Positions 35,497 through 45,686 of a DNA stretch of 64,000 nucleotides are shown one piece after another. The stretch covers positions 63,088,531 to 63,152,530 of the forward strand of contig CM061918.1 in the NCBI GenBank assembly GCA_031002005.1, read 5' to 3'. This DNA is from Vandiemenella viatica (Eukaryota > Arthropoda > Insecta > Orthoptera > Morabidae). The position numbers and the translations under genes are program-made. The notes under the pieces are model-generated. The model saw only the letters and a list, made by a program, of their open reading frames with translations. It did not search any database and was not told the origin of the DNA. Position 1 is the stretch's first letter. Every line of letters begins with the position of its first letter.

Positions 35497-36500
35497 TCAT
35501 ATATATATAAATAGACGTGTGTTTTCCTATATTTCACTTTTCAGCCACCACTACCTAGCACAAATCACTGGTCTTGTGTGTGGAAGTAGCATGGCCTTTC
35601 CTGTCGTGCACAACGTTGGCCGAATGCCGATAGCTGTGGGGATGTAGGAGATATGATGGTTAAAAGTGGTTGATGAAGGGCATTTTCGTATTTCGACCCA
35701 AGACTTGTGTCTCCGTATATGTCACTCTGCTGCCACAACTACAAAGCATAGACCATTGGTGTTTGTGTGTGGTAGTGGTATCGTGTCTTCTATCGTGTAC
35801 TATGGTCGTTAGATGTCGGTAACTACGGGGGTGTGGGAGATATGGTGGTTGAAAGTGGTCGACCTGCGGCACTTTCATATTTCTACCAAAAACGCATGTG
35901 TCATAGTGTATAACTTTTGAGCCAAAACTATCTAGCGCAAATCACTGGTGTTTGTGTGTGGTAGTAGCACAGAGTCACCCGTCGATCACAACGTTGGCCG
36001 AATTTCAGTAACTGTGGGAGTGTGTGAGATATGGTGGTTGAAATAGGTCGATCAAGGATATTTTCGTATTTCGACCAAAGACATGTGTGTCCGTATATTT
36101 TAGTTTGCTGCCTGAACTACATGGCGCAGATTTTAATTTAATTTAATTTCAATGGAGCACAGGCTCCGGTGGCAATTTCTCTACACACCCATCTTCCCCC
36201 TATCCTGCAACTACCTACATTTGCCCTCTACAAATTTTATCTTTAAATTCTTTCAAAGTTTTCGGTAAATGATTCATCATTTCTCTTGGTAACTCATTCC
36301 AATCCCTGACACCCTTACCTAAAAAAGAGAATCTTCCTACACCCTTGTGCCTGAAATCGAGTGCCAGCTTGCGGACATTGACCGGCGTTTGTGTGTGGTA
36401 ATAGCATCGAGTCTCCCATCGTGCACTATGGTGGTTAGATGTTGGTAGCTGTCAATCCAAATTCTTTACAAACACGAACGAAGTCGTGGGTGCCAGCTAG
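35497..36500 (+). mobile_element. Helitron with about 187-bp tandem units (present in both arms)
   Basis: 5' end TCATATATATATAAATAG after A. The 3' hairpin CACGAACGAAGTCGTG is followed by GGTGCCAGCTAG and T. Inside, 'TTTGTGTGTGGTAGTAGCA'-type units recur at about 35574, 35760, 35949 and 36387 (the last displaced by a LINE insertion). The right-arm ortholog is 58580-59580. Confidence 0.8.
36131..36374 (-). pseudogene. LINE 3'-end fragment inserted in the Helitron, left arm only
   Basis: Same family as 37706-38635: a TTTAA-repeat 3' tail on the minus strand, then 'GGAGCACAGGCTCCGGTGGC' and the last ORF codons. The right arm reads through without it (GCGCAGATGACTGGCG near 58960 on the minus strand). 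Confidence 0.8.
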
Positions 36501-36709
36501 TACTTTATTATAATGTATGGAAGGCAAAAATAGGTATTGATCACATATGACAAATTTCTTGAACGCCATAACTGCTAGCAGAGTTGCTGGTTTCAAGATA
36601 TCATCATCTCTCTTTTCATAGTGGCTCTATAGGATGTCGACAATCAGGTCATTAGAGCTGGCATAGGACTGTGAGCAACACACGGAAATGAAATCACTCT
36701 TTTTTATTA

Positions 36710-37587
36710 TCTATCTATATCTATAAAACGAAAACCGGAAATATTGGTCATATAAAAACTCGGAAACTACGGGGCGGATTTCGATGGAGTTTTCACCGTT
36801 TTAAAGCTTAGAATCTTAATTCACTTGTCTGGCATGTCTTATGTTTCAACGTTAAATAATGTAGGAGCATTAAATGAAATTCTGAACTTATGGTGAGAAA
36901 TTCCACAGGAGGAATTACTAGATGCCGCATACTCCGCACTAAACACACAACACAATGTCTCTGACCAAAGCCTTTAATTAAAGCAATAAGATAACTTAAA
37001 GTAATAACTATTTTGCACACTAAACAAAACATTAAGTATTCTTTCTATTAATTCGGTATATTTAATTTTCAAAAACCATAGCTTGAAGTATTCTTTCCTT
37101 TAATTCGGGATATCAATTTTTAAACGACATAGATAGCCGTAAAAACAACAGAGATTTTCTTTAAGCACGATCTCTGGACAATATCTCTGGCCTTCAGCAT
37201 TAGTCTTCTGTTTACGATAATATTATTCCGGATTCACTTTTGATATTTTATCTGCAGAGTTAAAGGATCTGGAGTTTCGAGCCACAAGTATATCCATTCA
37301 CTTCGCAATTGAATCAAATGTGAGTTTTTAACATAATCTAGAGTTGTTCAGTAATGTAGTAAGCTTGATATACATGAATGTTTTCGGACGAATGAAAGTA
37401 GTATACATGCAAATAAACTTCAGCCCACCAGTTTCTTGGTAGGGGGCGGGTGAATGTAAGTTTGCTTTAATTCCGAAAAAGTTGGCGCGTATTTTATGAA
37501 ACTTTGTACAAATGTTTTGCGGGAATAAAAATAGGGTACGGTTAAATCTACGCGAACTATACCGGGCAAAGCCGGGAACTCCGTTAG
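36710..37587 (+). mobile_element. Helitron, left arm only
   Basis: 5' TCTATCTATATCTATAAAAC follows A; 3' CCGGGCAAAGCCGGG hairpin then AACTCCGTTAG, followed by T. The right arm carries the empty site (around 49895-49905). 878 bp, no coding; same family as 29295-30505. Confidence 0.85.
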
Positions 37588-37705
37588 TTATTAATAGAAG
37601 AACTTTGTTGCTTAAAGTGAATCCAAAAAAACAACGAAAAATTGAAATCTGATTGGCACTCACCCACCAAGTTCGGTACATCACAGCGAAATCGTTCCAG
37701 GAATA

Positions 37706-38635
37706 ATTTAATTTAATTTAATTTAATTGCAATGGAGCACAGGCTCCGGTGGCAATTTCCCTACACACCCATCTTCCCCCTATCCTGCACCCACCTACAT
37801 TTGCCCTCTACAAATTTTATCTTTAAATTCCTTCAAAGTTTTCGGTAAATCATTCATCATTTCTCTTGGTAACTCATTCCAATCCCTGACACCCTTACCT
37901 AAAAAAGAGAATCTCCCCACACCCTTGTGCCTGAAATCGAGTGCCAGCTTGTGGTCATGGTCATCTTTTCCCTTCCATGCACTACTTTTCATACCTATTG
38001 CAATATCTTTCCATGCCTCATCACCAGTATATGCCCTGTACACTCCCATGACCCTCCTCATCCTCCTCCTGTCTTGCAATGAATCCCATTCCAGCTCCTT
38101 TATCATATCCGTCACTGATTGCATTCTGCGATAATTTCCAGAAACAAATCTAGCAGCCCTTCTTTGCACCCTCTCCAACTCCTGTATTTGATACGTAAAA
38201 TGAGGGTCCCATACTACACCACCATATTCGAACAATGGTCTGACCAATGTTTTGTAACCCAATTCCTTGACTTCTCTCGTACATCCCCTCATAAGTCTCT
38301 CCAACAAGTGCAGAACTTTGAAACCTTTTCCTACCACCTGTCCTATGTGTCCTGCCCAGTTAAGTTTGTTATCAAAAGTAATTCCAAGATATTTGCATTT
38401 CAAGTCTTCAGCAAGCAATTCTTTCCCCACCTTATATTCATAATTAACCTTTTGTTTTTTATTTGTGTATCTAATAAGCTGACTCTTCTTTGTATTTATC
38501 TTCATTCCATGTTTACCAACCCAATTAGATATCCTGTCCAGATCACCCTGCAACTGTTTACAATCCTCTATCGTTTTGATTCTTTTATACAGCATTATGT
38601 CATCTGCAAACAATCTCATTTCAGATAGTAAACAA
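37706..38635 (-). pseudogene. 5'-truncated LINE with open RT C-terminal frame, left arm only
   Basis: The minus strand encodes the RT from RLFADDIMLYKRI (catalytic F-A-D-D box) through ISNWVGKHGMKINTKKSQ to a tail with RVQRRAARFVSGNY and GVRDWNELPREMM, as in jockey/CR1-like LINEs. The 3' end is a (TTTAA)n tail. The frame is open to the stop at 37795 and continues upstream to 38754 into unrelated flanking DNA, so its first 45 or so codons are not LINE. The right arm has the empty site, with AATA as probable target duplication. The truncation removes endonuclease and most of the RT, so it cannot move itself. The intact frame suggests a recent insertion. Confidence 0.88.
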
Positions 38636-39169
38636 TATTTCCTTCCATGGCTGAAACGTGAATTCGTACTGGAATTTCGAAGAGGGTTGTGTCGAAGCTG
38701 ATAGTTCTTGGTATGTTTCGAGTTGGTGAAGGAATGTGTATTCTGCACTTCCACAAGCGAGTTGAAACTGGAACCACCTCTGATTACCCGTTTAAACTGA
38801 CCTGTAGTTTCGTACAGTCTCGCATGAAAGAAGAAATCGTGTTTCGAACGGAAATCAATGTCTGTTCGTTCTGTTTTACTGATGTGTTTGATATGGTGTA
38901 AAACTGGTCCCTGAAGCCTGTTTTGTGGTTGGGAGCAGTGTGGTAAGTGCCGTGAAAGGTTGTACCGGATCCCGACTTGTTGGTGGTATTGGGGTTACCA
39001 TAACGGTGCGCCGCTGACTGCGTGGGAGGAATAACACCTTCGGAAACACGAGGAAGGCTCCTGAGTCCTGGGACAAGATAAACAGCACATAGCGACCCGA
39101 ATACCTGCTCGCTATACTTTTCTAGCATTACGAATTTCACATTTCAAGACATGCAGGACTGGTTAATTT

Positions 39170-39310
39170 GTTAGCCGAAGGAATAGTTGAAGGAAAGATC
39201 TTCAAAAAAGGTTACCATAATCATGTGAGGTAAACGATTGAGTACGTAAGTTGCAAGCGGAATGCTGAGACGAAATGGTTAGCGCAAGATATGAAATGAT
39301 TGAAAATTGC
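39170..39310 (+). pseudogene. LINE 3' fragment (pairs with 48660-48755)
   Basis: 'GGTTAATTTGTTAGCCGAAGG', 'GAGGTAAACGATTGAGTACG' and 'GGTTAGCGCAAGATATG' match the 3' part of the 13995 family. It is partly present in the right arm. Confidence 0.6.
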
Positions 39311-39477
39311 ATAAAAAAAATACTAATTGTATGTAAAGTATCTGTCAAGACTGCAAATACCGAATTTCCTTGTGAATATTCAACTCAAAATAACGACCCC
39401 ACTTTGATTCAATTACCTCGAAGCAACACATATGTGATACCAGCAAAAAATTTTCGTTACGCGTACGTGTTGTTTGT

Positions 39478-39685
39478 TGTGCCTTTACACATCAGCGACA
39501 TAAAGGTCATTGGAAGCGGAAGGAGATCGGAGGCAACGAACGGGTAGGCATTCGGCTACAGCCTTTTTAGGGAAAATCCCTCCATTCGTCTCGAGTGATT
39601 TACGAAAACCGTGGATGTCCTGATGGTGATTTGAATCTGCGTCGTCTCGTATGCAAGGCCAGAGCGTTACCGCTTCCTTCCGTCA
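39478..39685 (-). repeat. SINE-A copy at the inner end of the left arm
   Basis: Reverse copy; tail 'CATCAGCGACATAAAGGTC' and body AGGCATTCGGC. Its tail part pairs with 48406-48470 on the other side of the assembly gap, where the rest is lost in Ns. Confidence 0.7.
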
Positions 39686-39917
39686 CCTAGACTAGATTCT
39701 GCATATCCTCTGGCAAGCAGAAGTCAACGACCACTAGAAAATTATAAATTAATCTCAGATAAAATTTATAAAATGCTAATTATACACGCAGGATATCTTC
39801 CGAAATATATACTAGTCAGAGGTTTCGAGATACTTGTTTAAATCAGACATTAATTAGCACAATATAACAAATCTTGCAAATGCTAAACAGACGATGGGCT
39901 ATTGTTAAAATAGTTGA

Positions 39918-40775
39918 GAGCAGATACAAGTATACTTTGAAGCAAGTTGTGGCGTTCCCCCAGCAATTTTACTGCTTGTTTCTTTGATTATTATAATACA
40001 GATTTTCAGGGGTGTCAATGAAGGGAAAAGTGTCAATTTGAAGAATGTTACCGCGGTCAGAAAATGTTTCAGTCGCAGGTTATAAGCCAAAATGGCCAAG
40101 TCATCAGAATTTTTTATTCCATGTAATAACATCGAGAAAAACCACTCTGTTTCAGAAAGTGAAGTGAATATAGATTGCAATGTGAAGACTTGGCTCAGAA
40201 TAAGAGTTCATAACCTTTTGTCACTGCACAAGCACGAAACATGGCCTAGGTTTACAAGAATTATTTTGGTGGTATACAAGTTTGCTTTGAAGCAAGTTGC
40301 GTCTTTCCTCTAACAATTCAACAGTTTGTTTAGATGATAATTACTATACAGACTTTCATGGATGGCAGAGAACGACAAATGTATCAATTTGAGAAAAGTT
40401 ACCGCGGTCAGGAAATGCTTCAGTCGCAGGTTTCAAGCCAAACCCGTTTTTTGTAGGTTTCAAATTATTGGAACGAATCCAAACTGTAGCGCTGTCTCCA
40501 GAGTCAATAGTTTCTACGCTGTCCGGTTTATAGTGTGTCCTAAAGTAATGTGAGGATGGGGAGCTGCCCGGTCAACGTAAAAACTACAGGCCTCTTGATG
40601 AACGCATGCGGGTTGAACCACGGGGGAAAGAAAAGAGTGTTGAATTGTTAGAGGAAAGACGCGTCTTGCTTCAAAGCAAACTTGTATACCACCAAAATAA
40701 TTCTTGTAAACCTAGGCCATGTTTCATGCTTGTGCAGTGACAAAAGGTTATGAACTCTTATTCTGAGCACGCACT
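39918..40775. repeat. Local mosaic of direct and inverted repeats
   Basis: A block of about 170 bp (ACTTTGAAGCAAGTTG ... GTTACCGCGGTCAG ... CAGTCGCAGGTT) occurs at 39918-40086 and again at 40272-40442. A second block of about 135 bp at 40190-40327 recurs inverted at 40637-40772 (AGGCCTAG... versus CCTAGGCCATG). No coding or known terminal motif. Confidence 0.75.
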
Positions 40776-40855
40776 AAAGGGAAGTCGGGTAGAGAGAAGT
40801 GAGGTCGCCATATTGGATTTCCGTAGAAACACGAGGAATATGCACAAACACCTCA

Positions 40856-42090
40856 AGGGGAACATACGATAACCGTGGCACTGCAATTTGATGATTGATT
40901 ATTATGTAACTCGACGAGACAAATCAAACCTGAAGAATAATTTTTTTTTGATATCCTGCTTAGCTCTCAAGACATTGTCTAAAAGTTGATGAAATTTTTT
41001 TGCAAAAGTCAAAGTTGATGACAGATTCTTTGTAACACGACGAAACAAATCAAAAGTAAAGAATGACATTTTTCGATATCTCGCTTAGTTCTCAACATAT
41101 ACTATATCCAAATTGAGGTGATTAGGTTGGGATGCGGCATCGCAGCCTAGGAAGTTCATCAGGCACAGAGGAGCGGCTACCGCTCTTCGCGTTTCAGTCC
41201 GCGGAACGTGCAGCTCCTGGGACACAAGGTCCAGCTTGAAGTCAAGAAAAAACCACCGACCGCCCTTGCCCAGTGTTTCCGTTGACAGTGGCACGGACAT
41301 CTGGCACGGGACTGCACTGGACAGGAGCGCTGCGTCAGGTGCACGGGGAACCACAGGGTAGCGGACTGCAGCACCCCACGAGATGGAGTGCCCACCTGCT
41401 GCAACTGTAACGTCAGCCACCCCGCCTGTTACAGCGGCTGCCCAACCAAGAAGAACCTTCGGCCTAGGAAGAAAACACCGAGCACTGACAAGCCAGTGTC
41501 CCCACAGAGCAAGCTGCGTCGACGCCCAGCATCAAGATCCCATGCAACCGGAATAAAGAACCTCGTGGCGGCTAATAGGCAGTCCATCTACCATCAACAG
41601 CGCCATGTTGAGGGCGCTTGGGACTGCAACCACTCCGACGAAATTATGCTGCTCTTGAAGAAGCTAATCCAGCTACTGACAACAGTCATAACTAGTCAAG
41701 CCAGCATTCCGGGTCTGAGACGTCCCAATCTGCCACACAGAAAATGAACACCATATTGAAGAACTGGAAGGAGATGCACTCGCTCTAGGGCTGATTCTCC
41801 CTAGAAGATTTAGTGTCATGTCTTGCGGCATGGACCACAAAATAATATTACCAAAGCCACTACGAACTACACACTGGTCAAGCAGTGTGGTTAGGTTGAA
41901 ACGCAGCCTGGACCAGAATAAAAACGTCACCAAAGCCACAAGGAACTACACCTATAACTAATTTTTGATAGGCGTTATCTCGAGAACTAAAGGAGATATC
42001 AAAACATTTTACCCTTGATTTTCGATTAGTCTCGTCGATTTACATGAGAATCAATCATCAAATTGCATCGCCATGGTTATGATACTGCTG
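40856..42090. mobile_element. Long-inverted-repeat element around a LINE ORF1 piece
   Basis: The arm at 40856-40976 (TGCAATTTGATGATTGATTA ... GATATCCTGCTTAGCTCTC) pairs with 41980-42090 (GAGAACTAAAGGAGATATC ... AATCATCAAATTGCA). A third, direct copy lies at 41025-41098. The arms are imperfect. The structure may be a decayed DNA transposon that captured, or was invaded by, a LINE. Class unknown. Confidence 0.6.
41090..41745 (+). pseudogene. Jockey-type LINE ORF1 (gag) with zinc knuckles
   Basis: One frame encodes three cysteine knuckles: CFR-stop-QWHGHLARDC (41274 on; the second cysteine codon has become TGA), then CVRCTGNHRVADC, then CCNCNVSHPACYSGC, followed by a basic tail. CX2CX4HX4C arrays of this kind mark the RNA-binding ORF1 of jockey-like LINEs. 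No ORF2 follows, so this is an isolated dead fragment. Confidence 0.75.
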
Positions 42091-42289
42091 CCCACCTCAA
42101 CACTCGTTTACAATAAGACTAGCCTACATGTGCAAAGTGGTAAGATAAGCTGATTGTCTACAATTCACCAACAAATATTTGAGAACAACGTCATCCTATT
42201 GACAGCAATGAATAAATCTATAATGATAGGCCCTACTTTTGGAGATACCTATTAAACACTTCAAGAACAATAATTTCAATGTGACTAAC
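42091..42289. other. Unassigned; would be intron of the THAP-like gene
   Basis: Follows the putative splice donor of the THAP-like exon on the minus strand. No second THAP exon (C-x2-H part, AVPTIF box) is visible in it. Confidence 0.35.
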
Positions 42290-42360
42290 TTCTGAAACCA
42301 TATTCCAGGTTGTTTCCTATCTGGTCTGCTTGTACAACCGTATGCAACACAATCTGACAT
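42290..42360 (-). CDS. First coding exon of a THAP-domain protein (putative)
   Basis: From the ATG at 42360-42358 the minus strand encodes MSDCVAYGCTSRPDRKQPGI then W-F-Q and two bases, ending at 42290 before GTTAGTC, a fair splice donor. C-x4-C directly after the start, then a basic turn and P-G-I-x-F, is how THAP zinc fingers (C2CH, DNA-binding) begin. The remaining C-x2-H and AVPTIF parts would be in later exons, not found here. The frame is also open upstream to an ATG at 42399, but the downstream ATG fits the family start. It could be a host transcription factor or a domesticated or dead P-element-like transposase. The strong promoter-like context upstream favours a host gene. Confidence 0.45.
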
Positions 42361-42419
42361 TATAAAAACCTTTGAAATATTAGAAAATGAAATATTCACA
42401 GCAGCAAAAAACAGTGCAA

Positions 42420-42779
42420 ACAGAGCAATTTTTCCGAAAATCTAATATGACCACTGCGCATGCGCAGTAGGAGAGTGTTTAAAAGAGGCTTCATAAATTT
42501 AGCGGTATTTCACCTCCCGTCTTTTCGTTTCCTTTCACGTGGTGTTCAGACGTTCACTGAATGGTGGATAGGAAGAGGAGGTCCTGTTTGGTGCTCAGCT
42601 GCTTCACCTGATCTGATCACTTTCTTATGACGTCACGTTAAAAGTCTTGAGTAGGAGACATCTGTAAACACTGAAGAAGATCACCGGGGTTGTTACACTA
42701 GGTACGACAGTTCTTAGTGTGACGTTACCATAACTCCATCGAAGTTGGTGAACGCAATTTTCGTACTAGTCGAATCACG
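42420..42779. promoter_or_regulatory. Putative bidirectional promoter: NRF-1 palindrome, CRE, plus-strand donor
   Basis: ACTGCGCATGCGCAGT at 42453-42468 is a 16-bp perfect palindrome containing the NRF-1 site (GCGCATGCGC). It lies about 93 bp upstream of the THAP-like ATG on the minus strand. On the other side TGACGTCA (42628-42635) is a perfect CRE. A plus-strand 5' exon could end at CACG|GTAAGC (donor at 42780). GC content is higher than the neighbours. The sites are seen; their use as a promoter is inference. Confidence 0.45.
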
Positions 42780-43011
42780 GTAAGCTCAGCAGTGCTTTTT
42801 TTGTTCAATGTCATTTGGTTGTTAACCAACCAGCCAGTGAGTTGTTTGTTTACAATTAATGAGCACATAGATCATTTAACAATTTTTGGAGTTGCATATT
42901 GGTTTATCAGTGATTAAATCACATTTCTTTGCTTTGGATAAACGACAGTATTTCAACTACTAATTGTGAGAATGGCAGTGTGAAAAAATGAAGAAACGCC
43001 TAGAAGTGTAT

Positions 43012-43161
43012 GGATGAAGAGATAAGGTCATGTAATGCAGGAGAACGAGGCAGTTTCTGAACAAGAATGAATGGAGGAAGATAATTCCGATGTCCTGGAA
43101 GCAGATGATTGGATCAAATTAACGACAATTTACGAAACGAAGAAGAGAGCTGCGAAAATAG
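43012..43161 (+). pseudogene. Possible upstream part of the LINE split by the hAT
   Basis: A plus frame just before the hAT reads EEDNSDVLEADDWIKLTTIY and ends in lysine-rich sequence at the insertion point; LINE-like sequence continues at 45687. Assignment is weak. Confidence 0.35.
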
Positions 43162-43336
43162 ATTAGACCAGCGGTCGGCAACCTTTTAGCATGCAAGGGC
43201 CACTAGGTGGCAATACAAAGTAAAGGCGGGGCCGCAAATACACAGTAAAAATGCGAAAACTCAGTTTTCAAATTTTATTAGTACAAATGAGGATAAAAAT
43301 GAAGAAAAGTTACAAAATTGATCTTACATACTAAAT

Positions 43337-44722
43337 TCAGTGTGACGTTTCAGGTTGCAATTGACTTGATATTTTTTGTATGCCAGCTTTCATGTTAGAA
43401 GTTGAAATACGTAATATATCTCTCAAATGCTCTTCTGTGAGACTAGAAGCGTATTTATTTTTTTGATAATTGACGATTGAAAAAGTTTGTTCGCATAAAT
43501 AAATTCTTCCAAAAAATTGAAATAAACTGCTGAGCAAACTTTTTCAATTCGACAAAATCAGACGGCAAGCTACCATAAAATTTGACCAAATCATTAATCT
43601 CGTAAAAGACGTTTTTTAGACTCTCATTGGATTGAAGTTCAAACGCATTCATTTGTAAATTACTGGGTACCTCCTCAACATCGCATGAAAAAGGGTTAGC
43701 AAAAATCTTCAGTATGTTCGAAACCTTCTCGAAATCACCAAATCTGTCACTGAATTGACCTTGTAACTCCATTAAAATGTCTTTAATTTTCTAATTATCC
43801 CAATTAAAATCAATGCCAGCTTCCTCAACAGCCTTTAGACAATTCGGGAAGTGATCTAATTTTTTTCATCAATATGTTTTATGAAGAGCCGGGTTTTAGT
43901 TTGGAACGCCTTTACTTCTGTATCGATATCAGATATTAGTTTGTTTTTCCCTTGAAACTTGACAATCAGCGTATTTAATTCTTGAGTTAAATCTGTCAAA
44001 ATTCCAAGATCTATTAACCATTGAGGGTCTGTTAGCTCTGGAACAGATTTACCTTTTTGATTCATAAAAGTATTGATTTCTTTTCTGAGATCGAAAAATC
44101 TTTTCAGTTCTGCACCTTTACTTAACCATCTTACTTCTGAATAATAAATGACACCTTGATGATCTGCTTCCATTTCGGATAGAAACTCTCGGAAGTGACG
44201 ATGAGTCAACCGATTATTTCTGATATACTTTACAGCGGATACCACTATGTCCATTACTTTTCTCCATGAAACGACTTTGGAACATAACGCTTCTTGGTGG
44301 ATAATGCATTGGAAAAATAACGGGATTTGACATCCTATCTCCGCCAATTTTGTTTTAATTCTACCCACCAGGCCCTTGTTTTGTCCACTCATGTTTCTAC
44401 CCCCGTCAGTTGTTAGACTTACCAATTTTTCCCACTCTAATTGCATTGACGTCATTGCCTGTTCTAAGTGATGAAACAAATCTTCCCCAAATTCGTTCCC
44501 TTCAAACTACATAACTGGAAAAGTTTCTCACACACGTTGAAATACTTATCAATTCCACGAACAAATATTAGAAGCTGGGCAGTATTTGACACATCATTAC
44601 TTTGATCGGTAGCTGAGGAGGACCATTCAAATTGTTGTGCTTTCTCCCCAAGTGTTTCGCATAAGTTAGCGCCCAAATCTTCAGTGCGCCGTGTACAAGT
44701 TCTGGCAGATAAGCTTATATTT

Positions 44723-44771
<49 letters not shown>

Positions 44772-45113
44772 TTCTGGGCATACCTCTTTAGCCAAAGCTA
44801 AGGCACATTGTTTTATTAATTCGCTATCGGTAAACGGTCGCCCAGACTTGGCAAGTATTTCCGCCACCCTTAAACTCGTACGTACATTTGACTCGTTACT
44901 TTGAATTTGCACCTTAAAAACAATTTTTGTTCTTGAATGAAGATTTGAATGAGTTGATTTTGTTTTTCTGGGAATCACCAACCAGGCACGCAAATTTTGC
45001 CTTATGCTCGGTATCATAGTGACGTTTGACGTTATATTCCGACCATAATTGCATCCACTATGGGCAAGTTTCCGCTGTCTGCTATCACGAAGCCGTGCTC
45101 CATGACTAGACAA
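43337..45113 (-). pseudogene. hAT transposase, GTF2IRD2/ZBED-like, broken
   Basis: Five overlapping minus frames in order. 45113 on: VAEILAKSGRPFTDSELIKQ and ALAKEVCPE, the leader shared with GTF2IRD2-like hAT proteins. Then a 44-base A-run (coding sense), after which IENISLSARTCTRRTEDLG resumes in another frame. 44479-43856 is the catalytic core with LTTDGGRNMSGQNKGLVGRI, CIIHQEALCSK and SEVRWLSKG (the R-W box). 43772 on is an alpha-helical region. 43537-43337 is the dimerisation tail CEQTFSIVNYQKNKYASSL. Usual length is about 600 residues; all parts are here but in at least four frames, so no active enzyme is expected. Confidence 0.85.
44727..44770. repeat. 44-bp pure T run inside the transposase gene
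   Basis: A homopolymer (poly-A in the sense of the transposase) separates the VCPE block from the ISLSART block. In related proteins these lie a few residues apart, so the run is an expansion or insertion, and it shifts the frame. Confidence 0.95.
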
Positions 45114-45686
45114 GAATGTGTGGAACGGTAAGGATATCGTGAAATACCAATATCAGCCGATAAACCAAACTACAGTAACAAGAGACACCAATGAATAACA
45201 GTATGCAATGAGCGCTGCCAGATGCATTTACAGACGTGTGACGTCATTGTAGATTGAGCCAATCCGGGCCGTTTTCGATCACATGACTCCAGCTAAAAAA
45301 AAATTAAACTTTTTCCGGGTTTTATGGATAAACCATTACATAATTTTCAGTTAGCTTGATGCAAATCGCTTTTAAATACCAGAATATATACAAATATCAA
45401 TAATTACGACAATATTTTTGACATCGTCAAATAGCCTATTGTCAACGCTGACCTATTGTTTCAATCATAGGAGAGAGTGGGGGAATCGTTGCCGCTCGCA
45501 CTTGTCCTGCTCTGTTCGCGTAGTTCATTCGTTGCGGTGTTAGATCGCGTTCACTCTTTTATATTTTATTATTTTGTAATATGGGCTTTCGATATGATTT
45601 TTATAAGAAGGACACGGGCCGCAAATGGAGAGGTCACGGGCCGCATGCGGCCCGCGGGCCGCGCGTTGCCGACCACTGGATTAGAC

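Larger units (their letters stand above)
30815..39545. repeat. Left arm of a giant inverted repeat
   Basis: Reading inward, 30815-39545 is the reverse complement, with substitutions and indels, of 64000 down to 48406. Anchors: 30815/64000, 35497/59580 (Helitron start), about 36590/50028 and 58495 (gypsy target), about 38700/49730, and 39290/48690. The arm continues past the right window edge, so its outer limit is unknown. Left-only insertions: 33765-34096, 36131-36374, 36710-37587, 37706-38635. I see no host gene; 30.8-33.7 kb and 34.8-35.5 kb are unassigned AT-rich sequence. Confidence 0.9.
43170..45678 (-). mobile_element. hAT transposon, exact 8-bp TSD GATTAGAC
   Basis: GATTAGAC at 43162-43169 and 45679-45686 flanks ends CAGCGGTCGGCAACC and GTTGCCGACCACTG. 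The subterminal 'GGGCCGCATGCGGCCCGCG' palindromes lie near the right end. The minus strand holds a nearly complete but broken transposase (43337-45113). Length 2509 bp. The exact duplication and good ends imply a moderately young insertion. Confidence 0.92.
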
